Shown here piece after piece: positions 52,700 through 61,571 of a stretch of 64,000 nucleotides of DNA. Source of the DNA: Crossiella sp. S99.2 (GTDB taxonomy: Bacteria > Actinomycetota > Actinomycetes > Mycobacteriales > Pseudonocardiaceae); the NCBI RefSeq assembly GCF_023094165.1, contig NZ_JALMDK010000019.1, forward strand, positions 1-64,000, written 5' to 3'. Position numbers and translations under genes: made by a program. The notes beneath the pieces were generated by a model. That model did not search any database, was not told the DNA's origin, and worked only from the letters and a program-made list of their open reading frames with translations. How positions within the stretch are numbered: position 1 is the first letter of the stretch; every line of letters starts with the position of its first letter.

Positions 52700-54541
52700 T
52701 CAGACCAGGTCTAGTTCGGGCCGGTAGAGATCGGCCCAGTGGTGGAAGTCGAGGGCGCGTTCCACGCCGGTGCGCACGCCGCCGGTGACCGCCTCGGCCG
52801 GTCCGGTGGCGACCTGGTGCAGCCAGGCCCGGTCGAACACCGCGAACACCGGGCTGCCCGCCTCGGCGAGCACTTCGCGGGCCTGTTCCTGTAGGGCCAG
52901 CGCGTAGCCGGTGTCCTGTGTGGACGGATACGGGCTCTTCACCCGCTCGACGACCGACTGCGGCAGCAGGTGCGCGACGGCCTGGCGCAGCAGGCCCTTC
53001 TCCCGGCCGTCCACGTTCTTCAGCGACCAGGGCGTGTTGTAGACGTACTCGACCAGGCGGTGGTCGGCGAAGGGCACCCGCACCTCCAGGCCCACCGCCA
53101 TGGACATCCGGTCCTTGCGGTCCAGCATGGCCCGGACCAGGCGGGTGATGTGCAGGTGGCTGCTGGTGCGCATCCGGCGGGCGAACGCGTCCGCGCCGTC
53201 GAGGTGCTCGACCTTGGCCACCGCGGTGGCGTACTCGTCGGCCACGTAACCGCCGATGTCCAGTGCGGCCCGCAGTTCCGGGCGCAGCGGGGTGCTGCGG
53301 TCGGCGGTGTAGGTGTTCTGGAAGGCCAGCCAGGGGAAGGTGTCGGCGTCCCGGGCGGCCGGGTGGTGGAACCAGGCGTAGCCGCCGAACAGCTCGTCAG
53401 CGAACTCACCGGAGAGCGCGACGGTGGATTCCTGCCGGATCGCCTGGAACAGCAACAGCATCGAGCTGTCGATGTCGCCGAGGCCGATCGGCATGTCCCT
53501 GGCCGCGACCACCGCCCGGCGCAGGGCAGGGTCCATCAGCGCGCGGGAGTCGAGCATCACGTTCTGGTGTTCGGTGCCCACGTGCGCGGAAACCTCGCGC
53601 ACAAAAGGGGAATCCGGGGTCTCGCGCAGTTCGTCGGGGCGGAAGTTCTCCTCGTACCCGGCGAAGTCCACCGCGAAGGACCGCAGTTTCTCGCCTGACG
53701 CGCTGAGTTCGTTGGCGGCCAGGGCGGTGACCGCGCTGGAGTCCAGGCCACCGGAGAGCAGCACGCAGCGCGGCACGTCGGCGACCACCTGGCGGGCCAC
53801 CACATCGGTGAGCAGCTCGCTGACCCTGGCGATGCTGGCCTGGGTATCGTCGGTGTGCTCGGTGGTTTCCAGCCGCCAGTACACGCGTTCGCGCACCCCG
53901 GAGGCGTCCACGGTGACCACGGTGCCCGGTTCGACCTCGTGCAGATCGCGCCACAGCGCCCAGCCTGGGGCCTTGGTGAAACCGACCAGCTCACGCAGGC
54001 ATCCGGTGTCCACCCGCCTGCGGAAGCGCGGATTGGCCAGTACCGCCTTGGGTTCGGAGCCGAACAGCACGCCGTCGGGAGTGCGGTGCAGGTACAGCGG
54101 TTTGACGCCCATCCGGTCCCGCACCAGCACCAGCTTCTGCTCGCGGCCGTCCCAGATCGCGAAGGCGTACATGCCGTTGAGGCGTTCGGCCAGCTGCTCG
54201 CCCCACTCCAGGTAGCCGCGCAGCACCACCTCGGTGTCGCTGCCGGTGCGGAAGTGGTGGCCGAGGCCGGTGAGCTGGGTGCGCAGTTCGGTGAAGTTGT
54301 AGACCTCGCCGGAGTAGACCAGCACGACCGGTCCGGCCGGGGTGTCCGCGCGCATGGGCTGGCGGCCGCCGGGCAGGTCGATCACGGCCAGCCGCCGGTG
54401 TCCCAGTGCCACCTGCCGGTCCAGCCACACGCCGCTCTCGTCCGGGCCGCGGTCGGCCATGGTGGCGGTCATCGCCTCGACGACTGGCCGCTGGGTGGTC
54501 AGGTCGGCCTCGAAGGCGACCCAGCCGGTGATGCCGCACAT
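52700..54541 (-). CDS. AsnB-type glutamine-dependent amidotransferase
   Basis: This 613-residue protein has the class II glutaminase domain with nucleophilic Cys2 (MCGITGWVAF) and the synthetase domain with the ATP pyrophosphatase loop LLSGGLDSSAV, GEFADELFGGY and LEVRVPFADHRLVEY. All features of an active AsnB are present, unlike beta-lactam synthetases, which lose Cys2. Within an NRPS operon it probably amidates a carboxylate of the product or a precursor, rather than supplying asparagine. It starts one base after the methyltransferase stop. The acceptor is unknown. Confidence 0.9.
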   Translation of the reverse strand: MCGITGWVAFEADLTTQRPVVEAMTATMADRGPDESGVWLDRQVALGHRRLAVIDLPGGRQPMRADTPAGPVVLVYSGEVYNFTELRTQLTGLGHHFRTGSDTEVVLRGYLEWGEQLAERLNGMYAFAIWDGREQKLVLVRDRMGVKPLYLHRTPDGVLFGSEPKAVLANPRFRRRVDTGCLRELVGFTKAPGWALWRDLHEVEPGTVVTVDASGVRERVYWRLETTEHTDDTQASIARVSELLTDVVARQVVADVPRCVLLSGGLDSSAVTALAANELSASGEKLRSFAVDFAGYEENFRPDELRETPDSPFVREVSAHVGTEHQNVMLDSRALMDPALRRAVVAARDMPIGLGDIDSSMLLLFQAIRQESTVALSGEFADELFGGYAWFHHPAARDADTFPWLAFQNTYTADRSTPLRPELRAALDIGGYVADEYATAVAKVEHLDGADAFARRMRTSSHLHITRLVRAMLDRKDRMSMAVGLEVRVPFADHRLVEYVYNTPWSLKNVDGREKGLLRQAVAHLLPQSVVERVKSPYPSTQDTGYALALQEQAREVLAEAGSPVFAVFDRAWLHQVATGPAEAVTGGVRTGVERALDFHHWADLYRPELDLV

Positions 54542-54542
54542 G

Positions 54543-57002
54543 TCAGGTCCTCTCAGGGGTGCGGGTCAGGAAGACGCGATGCCCCAGGCGGGTCAGCGGG
54601 TGCTCGGCGGGCGGTAGCACGGGTTCGACGTGCAGGCCCGCGCCGGTGAGCACGGCCAGCCACTGGTCCAGGGACAGGAAGGTGGCCCCGGACTCGGCGC
54701 GGGCGTCCTGGGCCTGGGCCATCAGGAACCCTTGGGAGGCCATCACCCAGTGCTCCTCGGCGGTGGGTTCGGTGAGCACCAGCCAGCCGCCGGGCACGAG
54801 CAGTTCGGTGAGCCAGCGAACGGAGGTGTCGGTGTCGGCAGCGGCGTTGAGCACGCCACCGGCCAGCACCACGTCGAACTGGCCGGGCGCCATGCCCTGG
54901 GTTGCCGGGGCGGCGTCGATGTCGTACTGGCCGTAGCGGATCCGGTCGCCAAACTGGCCGCGGGCCTGTTCCAGGAAGTAGCGGGAGACGTCGGTGAACA
55001 GGTAGTCGACGTCCTGGCCGCGCAGGGCGGGCAGCACGGCATCGGTAGTGCCGCCGGTGCCCGCACCGACCTCCAGCACCCGCAACCTTCCTGGCGTGGA
55101 TTCGGCCACTGCGCGCAGTGCTCCGGCGACCGCAGCCCGCTGGTAGCGCGCGGTGGCGCTTTCCCGGTACAGCGCGGCCGCCACCTCGGTGCGGCCCTCC
55201 GGGAACAGCAGGTGCACGGCCTGTTCGGTGCCGCGCAACAGTTCGGGCAGCAGGCCGGCGCTCTGGCGCACGTAGGCCACGGTGTGCGCTGAGCCGAGCG
55301 TGGCCGCCCACCGTTCGGCCTGGCGGTCCCAGTCGGCGGCGAGGTCCGCGCCAGCGTCCACTGTGGACGAATAGCGGCCGTTGGCCAGTGCCAGCAGACC
55401 TTCCCCGGTGAGCACGGTCAACCAGCGCCGGACCAGCGGGTGGAATTCGGGCAGCACACGGGCGGTGGTGAGGATCTCGGCTTCGGTGTGCGCGGACCCG
55501 GCGGTGAAGCTGCCGGTGTGGTGCAGGGCCGCGAGCATGGCCCGCAGGCACAGTGCGCTCACCGCGTCGGAGACCTCGGCCGCGGCCGTGACATCCAGGC
55601 CCGCCAAGGCAAGTTCGGCCTCGGCTTCAGCAGCTGCGACCGGTTCCACCGCCGGGGTGCTTGGCCGCACGACGTGTACCTCGGGACCGAGTTCGGCCAG
55701 TGCGCCGGGGTCGTGCGGCTCGCCGACGCACACCACGCGGGTCAGCTCGGCCAGGTCGGTCAGCGCCGCCGCAGGGTCGGCGGCGAGAGCGTCGGCGAGT
55801 GCGGCGGGAAGGACAGCCGTGCTTGCCCCGCTGCGTTCCAGGAAGGCGAGCACGGCGGCGGGCCGGGTGTCCTCCGATCCACTGAGGACAGTGCCGCCCG
55901 CCGCCCGCACCGCTTGCGCGGCAACGCCGTCGGATAGCAGCACCGCGGTGCGCGCCGGGTTCGGTCCGAGCGCGTCGCGCAGCAGGTCGTCGATCTCGTT
56001 GGTACGCGGTGCGGCCACGGCGTGGAAGAGCCGTTGCCCGCCGGGGATGTCCGGCTGGGTCACGGTCGCCGGGATGAATCCGGCCGCGATCAGCTCCTCC
56101 TGCCAGTGCTCGGCCGGCGGGAACAGTTCCGCGCCGCGCCGATCGCCGCTGCCCGGGGCCGGGTCGCCGTCCTGGGCGGAGAGCAGGAAGTGCATGGAGG
56201 TGAGCACCGCGTGGTTGTCCCGGACGCAGTCGGTGAACACCAGCGTGCCGCCGGGCACGAGCACCTCGCGTAGTTCCCGCAGGGAGAAGCCGAGGTCGAC
56301 CGCGTTGTGCAGCACGTTGCCCGCCACCACCACGTCCGTGCTGCCCGGGGCGAAACCCTGGTCGGCGAGGTCGCGGTTGAGATCGAGGCGGGCGGTGCGC
56401 ACGTTGAGCCGTCCGGCCGCGGCCACGGTGAACAGTGTGGACCGATCGGTGAACAGGTAGTCCACCTCAAGTCCGGCCAGCGCGGCGAGCACGGCCTCGG
56501 TGGTGCCCGCCGCGCCGCCGCCGACTTCGAGTACCCGCAACGGTTCTGGTCCCGCGGCGGCGCGCACCAGGTCGGCGCAGGCGGCGTTGAGGGCCTTGGT
56601 GGCGTGGTTGTCCTGGTAGGCGGCCAGTGCGGCGAGGTGGTCGCCGTCGGCGAAGAGCAGGTCCTGCACGGCGATCTCACCCCGCAGCAGCTGCGGCAAT
56701 GACGCGAGCGCGGCGCAGTGGAAGGCCGCCATCCGTTGCGGGAAGCCGAGTTCAGCGTAGGCGGCGTCGAGCCCGTTGGTGCGGGCAGAGGGTGCGCAGC
56801 GCAGCCGATCGCCGTTGGCAGTCAGCAGGCCCGCGCCGGTGAGTGCGACCAGCCAGCGCCCGAACAGCCCGCGGTGCCGGGGCGCGACTCGCAGTGTGGC
56901 GGCGAGTTCCTCGGCGGTGCCTTCGCCCGCGCCCGCGACGATCTCTGCCATGGCGGCCAGCCCGATGTTCTCCAGTTGCCGCATGGCTTCCGGGCCGGTC
57001 AC
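54543..57002 (-). CDS. Free-standing double SAM-dependent methyltransferase
   Basis: This 819-residue protein holds two class I methyltransferase domains. MT1 (about 1-350) has SAM motif LEVGGGAAGTT and NVLHNAVDLG. MT2 (about 500-819) has LEVGAGTGGTT, FTDVSRYFLEQARGQFG and VPGGWLVLTEPTAEE. Each begins with a helical cap like that of the methyltransferase in the last module (61568-64000), so all three are related. The linker (about 360-470) resembles part of an adenylation-domain core (LAELTRVVCVGEPHDPG), suggesting origin from an A-MT cassette. The likely role is C- or N-methylation of carrier-bound cysteine or thiazoline in trans. The GTG at 57002 overlaps the reductase stop (GTGA). Confidence 0.85.
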   Translation of the reverse strand: MTGPEAMRQLENIGLAAMAEIVAGAGEGTAEELAATLRVAPRHRGLFGRWLVALTGAGLLTANGDRLRCAPSARTNGLDAAYAELGFPQRMAAFHCAALASLPQLLRGEIAVQDLLFADGDHLAALAAYQDNHATKALNAACADLVRAAAGPEPLRVLEVGGGAAGTTEAVLAALAGLEVDYLFTDRSTLFTVAAAGRLNVRTARLDLNRDLADQGFAPGSTDVVVAGNVLHNAVDLGFSLRELREVLVPGGTLVFTDCVRDNHAVLTSMHFLLSAQDGDPAPGSGDRRGAELFPPAEHWQEELIAAGFIPATVTQPDIPGGQRLFHAVAAPRTNEIDDLLRDALGPNPARTAVLLSDGVAAQAVRAAGGTVLSGSEDTRPAAVLAFLERSGASTAVLPAALADALAADPAAALTDLAELTRVVCVGEPHDPGALAELGPEVHVVRPSTPAVEPVAAAEAEAELALAGLDVTAAAEVSDAVSALCLRAMLAALHHTGSFTAGSAHTEAEILTTARVLPEFHPLVRRWLTVLTGEGLLALANGRYSSTVDAGADLAADWDRQAERWAATLGSAHTVAYVRQSAGLLPELLRGTEQAVHLLFPEGRTEVAAALYRESATARYQRAAVAGALRAVAESTPGRLRVLEVGAGTGGTTDAVLPALRGQDVDYLFTDVSRYFLEQARGQFGDRIRYGQYDIDAAPATQGMAPGQFDVVLAGGVLNAAADTDTSVRWLTELLVPGGWLVLTEPTAEEHWVMASQGFLMAQAQDARAESGATFLSLDQWLAVLTGAGLHVEPVLPPAEHPLTRLGHRVFLTRTPERT

Positions 57003-58093
57003 AGCTCGCCCTCCTCGTCGGTGTCGATGCTGTGCACCGCGCCCGCGACGGCCGGGCCACCGGGACCGGTCAGCTCGGCCACCACGGCCACTGGGTCCAG
57101 CACATCGGTGGCGTAGTGCCGCCCCGGCGGAACCTCGCCCCTGGCCACCGCCCGTGCGGCGAAGGCGGCCACCGCACCGGTGATCGGCGCGTTGCCCGGA
57201 CCGCGCAGCACCGAGGACAGTTCGGCGGGCTGACCGTCCTTGACACCCTCGGCACGGACCGCCAGCACCGCCAAGAGAGCGCGTCCGGCCAGGTCGAGCA
57301 GGCTGGTGCGGCACAACGCCTCGATGGCCTCGGCCCGATCGAGGGCGTGCACCCGGTCGAACACGCTGAGCACGTGCGTGCCGGAGAGCACGGTGTGCCA
57401 GTCACCGCGCTGTAGGCCCAGTGATTCGGCCAGCCGCACGGATTCGGTGGTGAGCTGGGGCAGTGCGGTGATCTCCCCGGCCACGAACGGCAGCCGGATG
57501 TCGTCCCGCCGGGTCAGCGCGCCGAGCTGGATCCCGTTGCGCCAGGCGGCCCGCGGCGTGCTCAGCCCGTCCGCGACGGCCTGGAGGTACTCGTCGGCGG
57601 CGACCGCGGTGAACCGGTCGATGAGTCCGAAGTAGACGGTCAGGCCGGTGACCTCGTCCAGTCCGGCCGCCACGGCCCGGGGGAAGATCGAGGTCAGGCC
57701 GGGCTGGACCCCGGAGGAGAGCACCGCGGCCCGCCCGGCCGCGGTGAACCTGTCGTTGTCCAGGCGGGCGTGCAGTGAGTCGTCGCCCGCGGCGTCGACG
57801 TAGTCCGCACCGGCCAGCAACGCGGCCTCGGCGAGTACATCGCCGACGGCGTGCGAGGGTCCGGCGCAGTTGAGCAGCACCCGGCAGCCGTCCGCGAACT
57901 CCGCCGCCGAGACCGGGTCACGGAAATCAACCCGGCGGCACTCGACCGACCCGTCCAGCTGGGTGGCGAACTCGTTGGCAGCGGCCAGGTTCCGGCCACC
58001 GAGCCGCAACTCCATCCCAGCCCGGTGCAGTGCCCTGGTGGCGTGCCCGCCGACATCGCCGTACGCGCCGACGATGCCGATCAGCCCGCTCAC
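56999..58093 (-). CDS. Saccharopine-dehydrogenase-like NAD(P) reductase
   Basis: This 364-residue protein has an N-terminal Rossmann fold (GIVGAYGDVGGHATRALHRA), then RVDFRDPVSAAEFADGCRVLLNCAGP and ADYVDAAGDDSL, the layout of the saccharopine dehydrogenase superfamily. It does not look like the Irp3/PchG thiazolinyl-imide reductase family, but in this setting it could do the same job: reduce a thiazoline C=N or a related imine. The GTG start overlaps the transporter stop (GTGA). Substrate is inferred. Confidence 0.8.
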   Translation of the reverse strand: MSGLIGIVGAYGDVGGHATRALHRAGMELRLGGRNLAAANEFATQLDGSVECRRVDFRDPVSAAEFADGCRVLLNCAGPSHAVGDVLAEAALLAGADYVDAAGDDSLHARLDNDRFTAAGRAAVLSSGVQPGLTSIFPRAVAAGLDEVTGLTVYFGLIDRFTAVAADEYLQAVADGLSTPRAAWRNGIQLGALTRRDDIRLPFVAGEITALPQLTTESVRLAESLGLQRGDWHTVLSGTHVLSVFDRVHALDRAEAIEALCRTSLLDLAGRALLAVLAVRAEGVKDGQPAELSSVLRGPGNAPITGAVAAFAARAVARGEVPPGRHYATDVLDPVAVVAELTGPGGPAVAGAVHSIDTDEEGEL

Positions 58094-59832
58094 GCGTCCG
58101 CCTCCGCGACCAGGCGCCAGCCGCTGCCGCGCTGGCGGCGGTTCCAGAAGTCGGCGTAGCGGCCACCGGCGGCGAGCAGGTCGGCGTGCCTGCCCGCTTC
58201 GGCCACCCGGCCGCCGTCGAGCACCAGGATCTGGTCGGCGGCCACCACGGTGGGCAGCTGGTGTGCGATGACCAGCAGGGTGGACCGGCTCATCAAGGCG
58301 TGCAAGGCGTTCTGCACGTGCCGTTCGTTCGCCGGGTCCAGTGCGGCGGTGGCCTCATCTAGGAGCACGATCGGCGCGTCCTTGAGTACCGCGCGTGCCA
58401 CCGACACCCGCTGCCGCTCGCCACCGGAGAGCGAGGCGCCGCCCTCGCCGACCTGGGTGGCCCAGCCCTGCGGCAGCCGCTCGACGATCTCGTCCACCCC
58501 GGCGATCCGCGCGGCCTCGCGCAGCTCCTCCTCGGTGGCGCCGGGGCGGCCGATCCGGATGTTGGCCTCCAGGGTGTCGTCGAAGAGGTAGACGTCCTGC
58601 ATCACCAGCGAAACCTGCGCCATCAGGTCCTCTGTGGACAGTTCACGCACGTCCACGCCGCTGACCTTCACGGTGCCCTGGTTCGCGTCGAAGAAGCGCA
58701 TCACCAGGCGGGTCAGTGTGGTTTTGCCGGAGCCGGAGGCGCCGACCACGGCGGTCATGGTGCGCGGCGGGATCGTCAGCGTCAGCCCGTCGAGCACCGG
58801 GGTGCCTTCGCGGTAGCCGAAGGTGACGTCGGTGAACTCGATCTCGCCGGGCCGGGTGGCCGGCTTGGGATTGGCGGGCACCGGCAGCGGCGGCTCGTTG
58901 AGCACCGCGGCCAGGCGGGACAGGTCGTTGGCGGCCATCCGCAGCATGCCGCTGCGCCCGGCGACCTCGGTGAGCGGGCCGACGAACCGGGCGGACAGCG
59001 CGAGCAGCACCACCAGGGTCACCGGGTCGATGGCGGCGTTGAGCACCAGCAGCACACCGACCACCACGAGCAGCACGAAGGACAACTGCACGGCCAGGCC
59101 GCCGGCGAGCAGCTTGGGCATGGTCTGCCGCAACATGTTCCCGCCCGCGCGCCCCCGGTTCTCGATGGCTTCTTCCAGGGGGCGGTAGCCCTCGGTGCCG
59201 CGGCCGAAGGCGCGCAAGGTCTTCTGGGTGCGGGCGAACTCGACCACCCGGCTGGCGGCCAGTGTGTCCGCGCCGTCGCGCTGTTCCTCGGTGCGGCTGA
59301 TCGCCGCGGCGGACCAGCGGTGGATGGTCCACACCACCGGCGCGCTGAGCACGATCACCAGGCCGAGCCGCCAGTCCAGCACCAGCACGGCCAGGCCGAC
59401 GGTGGCCGGGGTGATGATGCCGCTGACCACCGGGGTGAGCAGGTGCGCGAACACGTTGGTGACCATGAAGGTGCCGCTGGTGGCGCTGCGGGAGAGTCTG
59501 CCGACCTTCTCGCTGCTGAACCAACCGAGCGGTAGGGTCGCGATGTGGTCGCCGAGCCGCTCATGCAGGGTTTCCAGGGTGGTCAGGGCCAGGCCGAAGC
59601 CCTTCATGGCCTGCTGGTAGCGGGCCACGCAGGTGAGCAGCACCGCGCCGGCGAGCACGCCGAGCCAGCGCAGCGCGCCGTCGGTGTCGCCGTCGAGCAG
59701 GGCGCGCAGCGCGGGCACCAGCGCCACCATGGCGAGGCCCTCCAGCACGGCGTAGCCGACTAGCCAGCACAGGTAGGCGCGCAGGGCGCCCCGGTGCCGC
59801 TCGCCGAGGACGGTGGCGAGGTGGCGGATCAT
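58090..59832 (-). CDS. ABC transporter, fused membrane and ATPase domains (1)
   Basis: This 580-residue half-transporter has six transmembrane helices in residues 1-310 and an ATPase domain with Walker A GASGSGKTTL, signature LSGGERQRVSVARA and Walker B IVLLDEATAAL. With the next gene it should form a heterodimer. Paired fused transporters of this kind accompany yersiniabactin (YbtP/YbtQ) and coelibactin-type clusters, where they move the metallophore. Direction of transport is not evident from sequence. The ATG overlaps the neighbouring stop by 4 bp (ATGA). Confidence 0.9.
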   Translation of the reverse strand: MIRHLATVLGERHRGALRAYLCWLVGYAVLEGLAMVALVPALRALLDGDTDGALRWLGVLAGAVLLTCVARYQQAMKGFGLALTTLETLHERLGDHIATLPLGWFSSEKVGRLSRSATSGTFMVTNVFAHLLTPVVSGIITPATVGLAVLVLDWRLGLVIVLSAPVVWTIHRWSAAAISRTEEQRDGADTLAASRVVEFARTQKTLRAFGRGTEGYRPLEEAIENRGRAGGNMLRQTMPKLLAGGLAVQLSFVLLVVVGVLLVLNAAIDPVTLVVLLALSARFVGPLTEVAGRSGMLRMAANDLSRLAAVLNEPPLPVPANPKPATRPGEIEFTDVTFGYREGTPVLDGLTLTIPPRTMTAVVGASGSGKTTLTRLVMRFFDANQGTVKVSGVDVRELSTEDLMAQVSLVMQDVYLFDDTLEANIRIGRPGATEEELREAARIAGVDEIVERLPQGWATQVGEGGASLSGGERQRVSVARAVLKDAPIVLLDEATAALDPANERHVQNALHALMSRSTLLVIAHQLPTVVAADQILVLDGGRVAEAGRHADLLAAGGRYADFWNRRQRGSGWRLVAEADA

Positions 59833-61571
59833 CGGGTGGCTCCTTCGGGGTTCTGCACGGCGGCCCACATGCGGGCGTAGCGGCCGTCCAGGGCGAGCAG
59901 TTCGGGGTGGGTGCCGCGTTCGGCCACCCGGCCTTCGTCGAGCACCACGATCTGGTCCACGCCGGTGATGGTGGCCAGCCGGTGTGCGATGACCAGCACG
60001 GTGCGGCCCCTGGCCAGCACGGACAGCGCGTCCTGGATGTCGGCCTCGGATTCGGCGTCGGCGTGCGCGGTGGCCTCGTCCAGCACCAGCACTGGGGTGT
60101 CGGCGAGCAGCGCGCGGGCAATGGCCACCCGCTGGGCCTCGCCGCCGGAGAACACCGCGTCCTCGCCGACCACCGAGTCATAACCCCTGGGCAGGGCGGT
60201 GATGCGGTCGTGGATGCGGGCGGCGGTGGCGGCCTCGACCAGTTCGGTGTCGGTCGCGCCGGGGCGGCCCAGGCGCAGGTTGTCCGCGACGCTGCCGTGC
60301 AGCAGCTGCACGTCCTGCAACACAAAACCGACCGTTTGGTAGAGATCGGCGGGCAGCAGGTTCCGCACGTCCACCCCGCCGATGCGCACCGCGCCGCCGG
60401 TGACGTCGTAGAACCTCGGCACCAGGGTGGCCAGGGTGGACTTGCCCGCACCGGAGGCGCCGACCAGCGCGGTGACCGTGCCCGCCGGGCAGTGCAGGTC
60501 CACTGTGGACAGAACAGGGGTGTGCTCGGTGTAGCCGAAGCTGACCGCGTCGAACTCGACGTCGTGCCCGGTGGGCTGCTCCGGGTTCTTGGTGACCGGC
60601 AGCGCGGGGGTGGCCAGCAGTGCGGCGAGGCGTTCGGCCGCGGACACCGCCTTGCGCTGGGCGGTGAAGCCTTGGTTGAGGGTGAGCAGGGTGGACGGGA
60701 TGACCACCGCCACCAGCACCTCGGCCAGCGCGTCCACCGGGTGCACCCAGCCCTGCGCGGTGAACCAGATGCCACCGGCGATACCGACCAGTGCGACCAC
60801 CGGCACCGCCAGGGCCATCGAGGTCAGCGCTTCCAGTCGCAGCACCGGGCGCACCCAGCCCGCGTAGCGCTGGGCGAACTCGCTGACCGCGCCCCGGTAG
60901 CCGGCGTGCGCGCGCCCGGCCTGGCCGAAGGTCTTGACCACGGCGATGCCGTGCACGAACTCCACGATCGCCGAGGACACCTTGGCGAAGCCGGAGTCCA
61001 GCTGCCGCATCTTGTCCGCGAAACCGCGCATCATGAAGCTGTAGGCCACGATGTACACCGGCAGGGTGGCCAGTGCGAGCAGGCCGAGTCGCCAGTCCAG
61101 CCAGAACAGGTAACCCAGTCCGCCCACTGGCAGCGCGATCGCGCCGGCCAGTTCCACGTCGTGGTGCGCGATCAGGTGGTGCAGGTCGTCGATGTCGTCC
61201 TGGGCGGCCTTGCGCACCGCGCCGGAGTTCGTGTCGGTGTACCAGCCCAATTCGACCTGACCGAGCCGGGCGACCAGCTTGCGGCGCAGTCCGGCCTGCA
61301 ACCGCCCGTCGGCGATGTGGGTGACCCACAGCGCCGCGCCGGTGCAGCTCCAGCCGAGGATGATCCCGGCGGCGATGAGCACCGCGGCGGTGATGATGGC
61401 GCTCTCGTTGAGCGGTCCCGGCGTGAGCAGGGTGCGGGCGAGTTCGGCGATGCCGATGAACGGCAGCAGCGTGGTGAGCGCGCCGAGTGCGCCCAGGGTC
61501 ACGCCCAGCCTGGTGAGCCCGATGACCGGGGCGCGCAACTCGCGCAACGCGGTCGGGGTGGAGCCGCTCAT
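59829..61571 (-). CDS. ABC transporter, fused membrane and ATPase domains (2)
   Basis: This 580-residue partner half-transporter has an N-terminal six-helix domain and an ATPase domain with Walker A GASGAGKSTL, the Q-loop region VGFVLQDVQLL, a signature read as FSGGEAQRVAIARA and Walker B VLVLDEATAHAD. The first Ser of LSGGQ is kept but Leu is Phe and Gln is Glu, a mild change. Its ATG overlaps the stop of the terminal NRPS gene (ATGA). No substrate-binding lipoprotein is seen in the window. Confidence 0.9.
   Translation of the reverse strand: MSGSTPTALRELRAPVIGLTRLGVTLGALGALTTLLPFIGIAELARTLLTPGPLNESAIITAAVLIAAGIILGWSCTGAALWVTHIADGRLQAGLRRKLVARLGQVELGWYTDTNSGAVRKAAQDDIDDLHHLIAHHDVELAGAIALPVGGLGYLFWLDWRLGLLALATLPVYIVAYSFMMRGFADKMRQLDSGFAKVSSAIVEFVHGIAVVKTFGQAGRAHAGYRGAVSEFAQRYAGWVRPVLRLEALTSMALAVPVVALVGIAGGIWFTAQGWVHPVDALAEVLVAVVIPSTLLTLNQGFTAQRKAVSAAERLAALLATPALPVTKNPEQPTGHDVEFDAVSFGYTEHTPVLSTVDLHCPAGTVTALVGASGAGKSTLATLVPRFYDVTGGAVRIGGVDVRNLLPADLYQTVGFVLQDVQLLHGSVADNLRLGRPGATDTELVEAATAARIHDRITALPRGYDSVVGEDAVFSGGEAQRVAIARALLADTPVLVLDEATAHADAESEADIQDALSVLARGRTVLVIAHRLATITGVDQIVVLDEGRVAERGTHPELLALDGRYARMWAAVQNPEGATR

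Noticed and set aside
52700..54541. The AsnB homologue as a beta-lactam synthetase
   Set aside because: Beta-lactam synthetases lack the N-terminal Cys2; here MCGITG is intact, which fits a glutamine-dependent amidotransferase.
56999..58093. The reductase as a classical Irp3/PchG thiazolinyl-imide reductase
   Set aside because: The N-terminal fold and motifs follow the saccharopine dehydrogenase pattern, so I kept the general name and only suggest the function from context.
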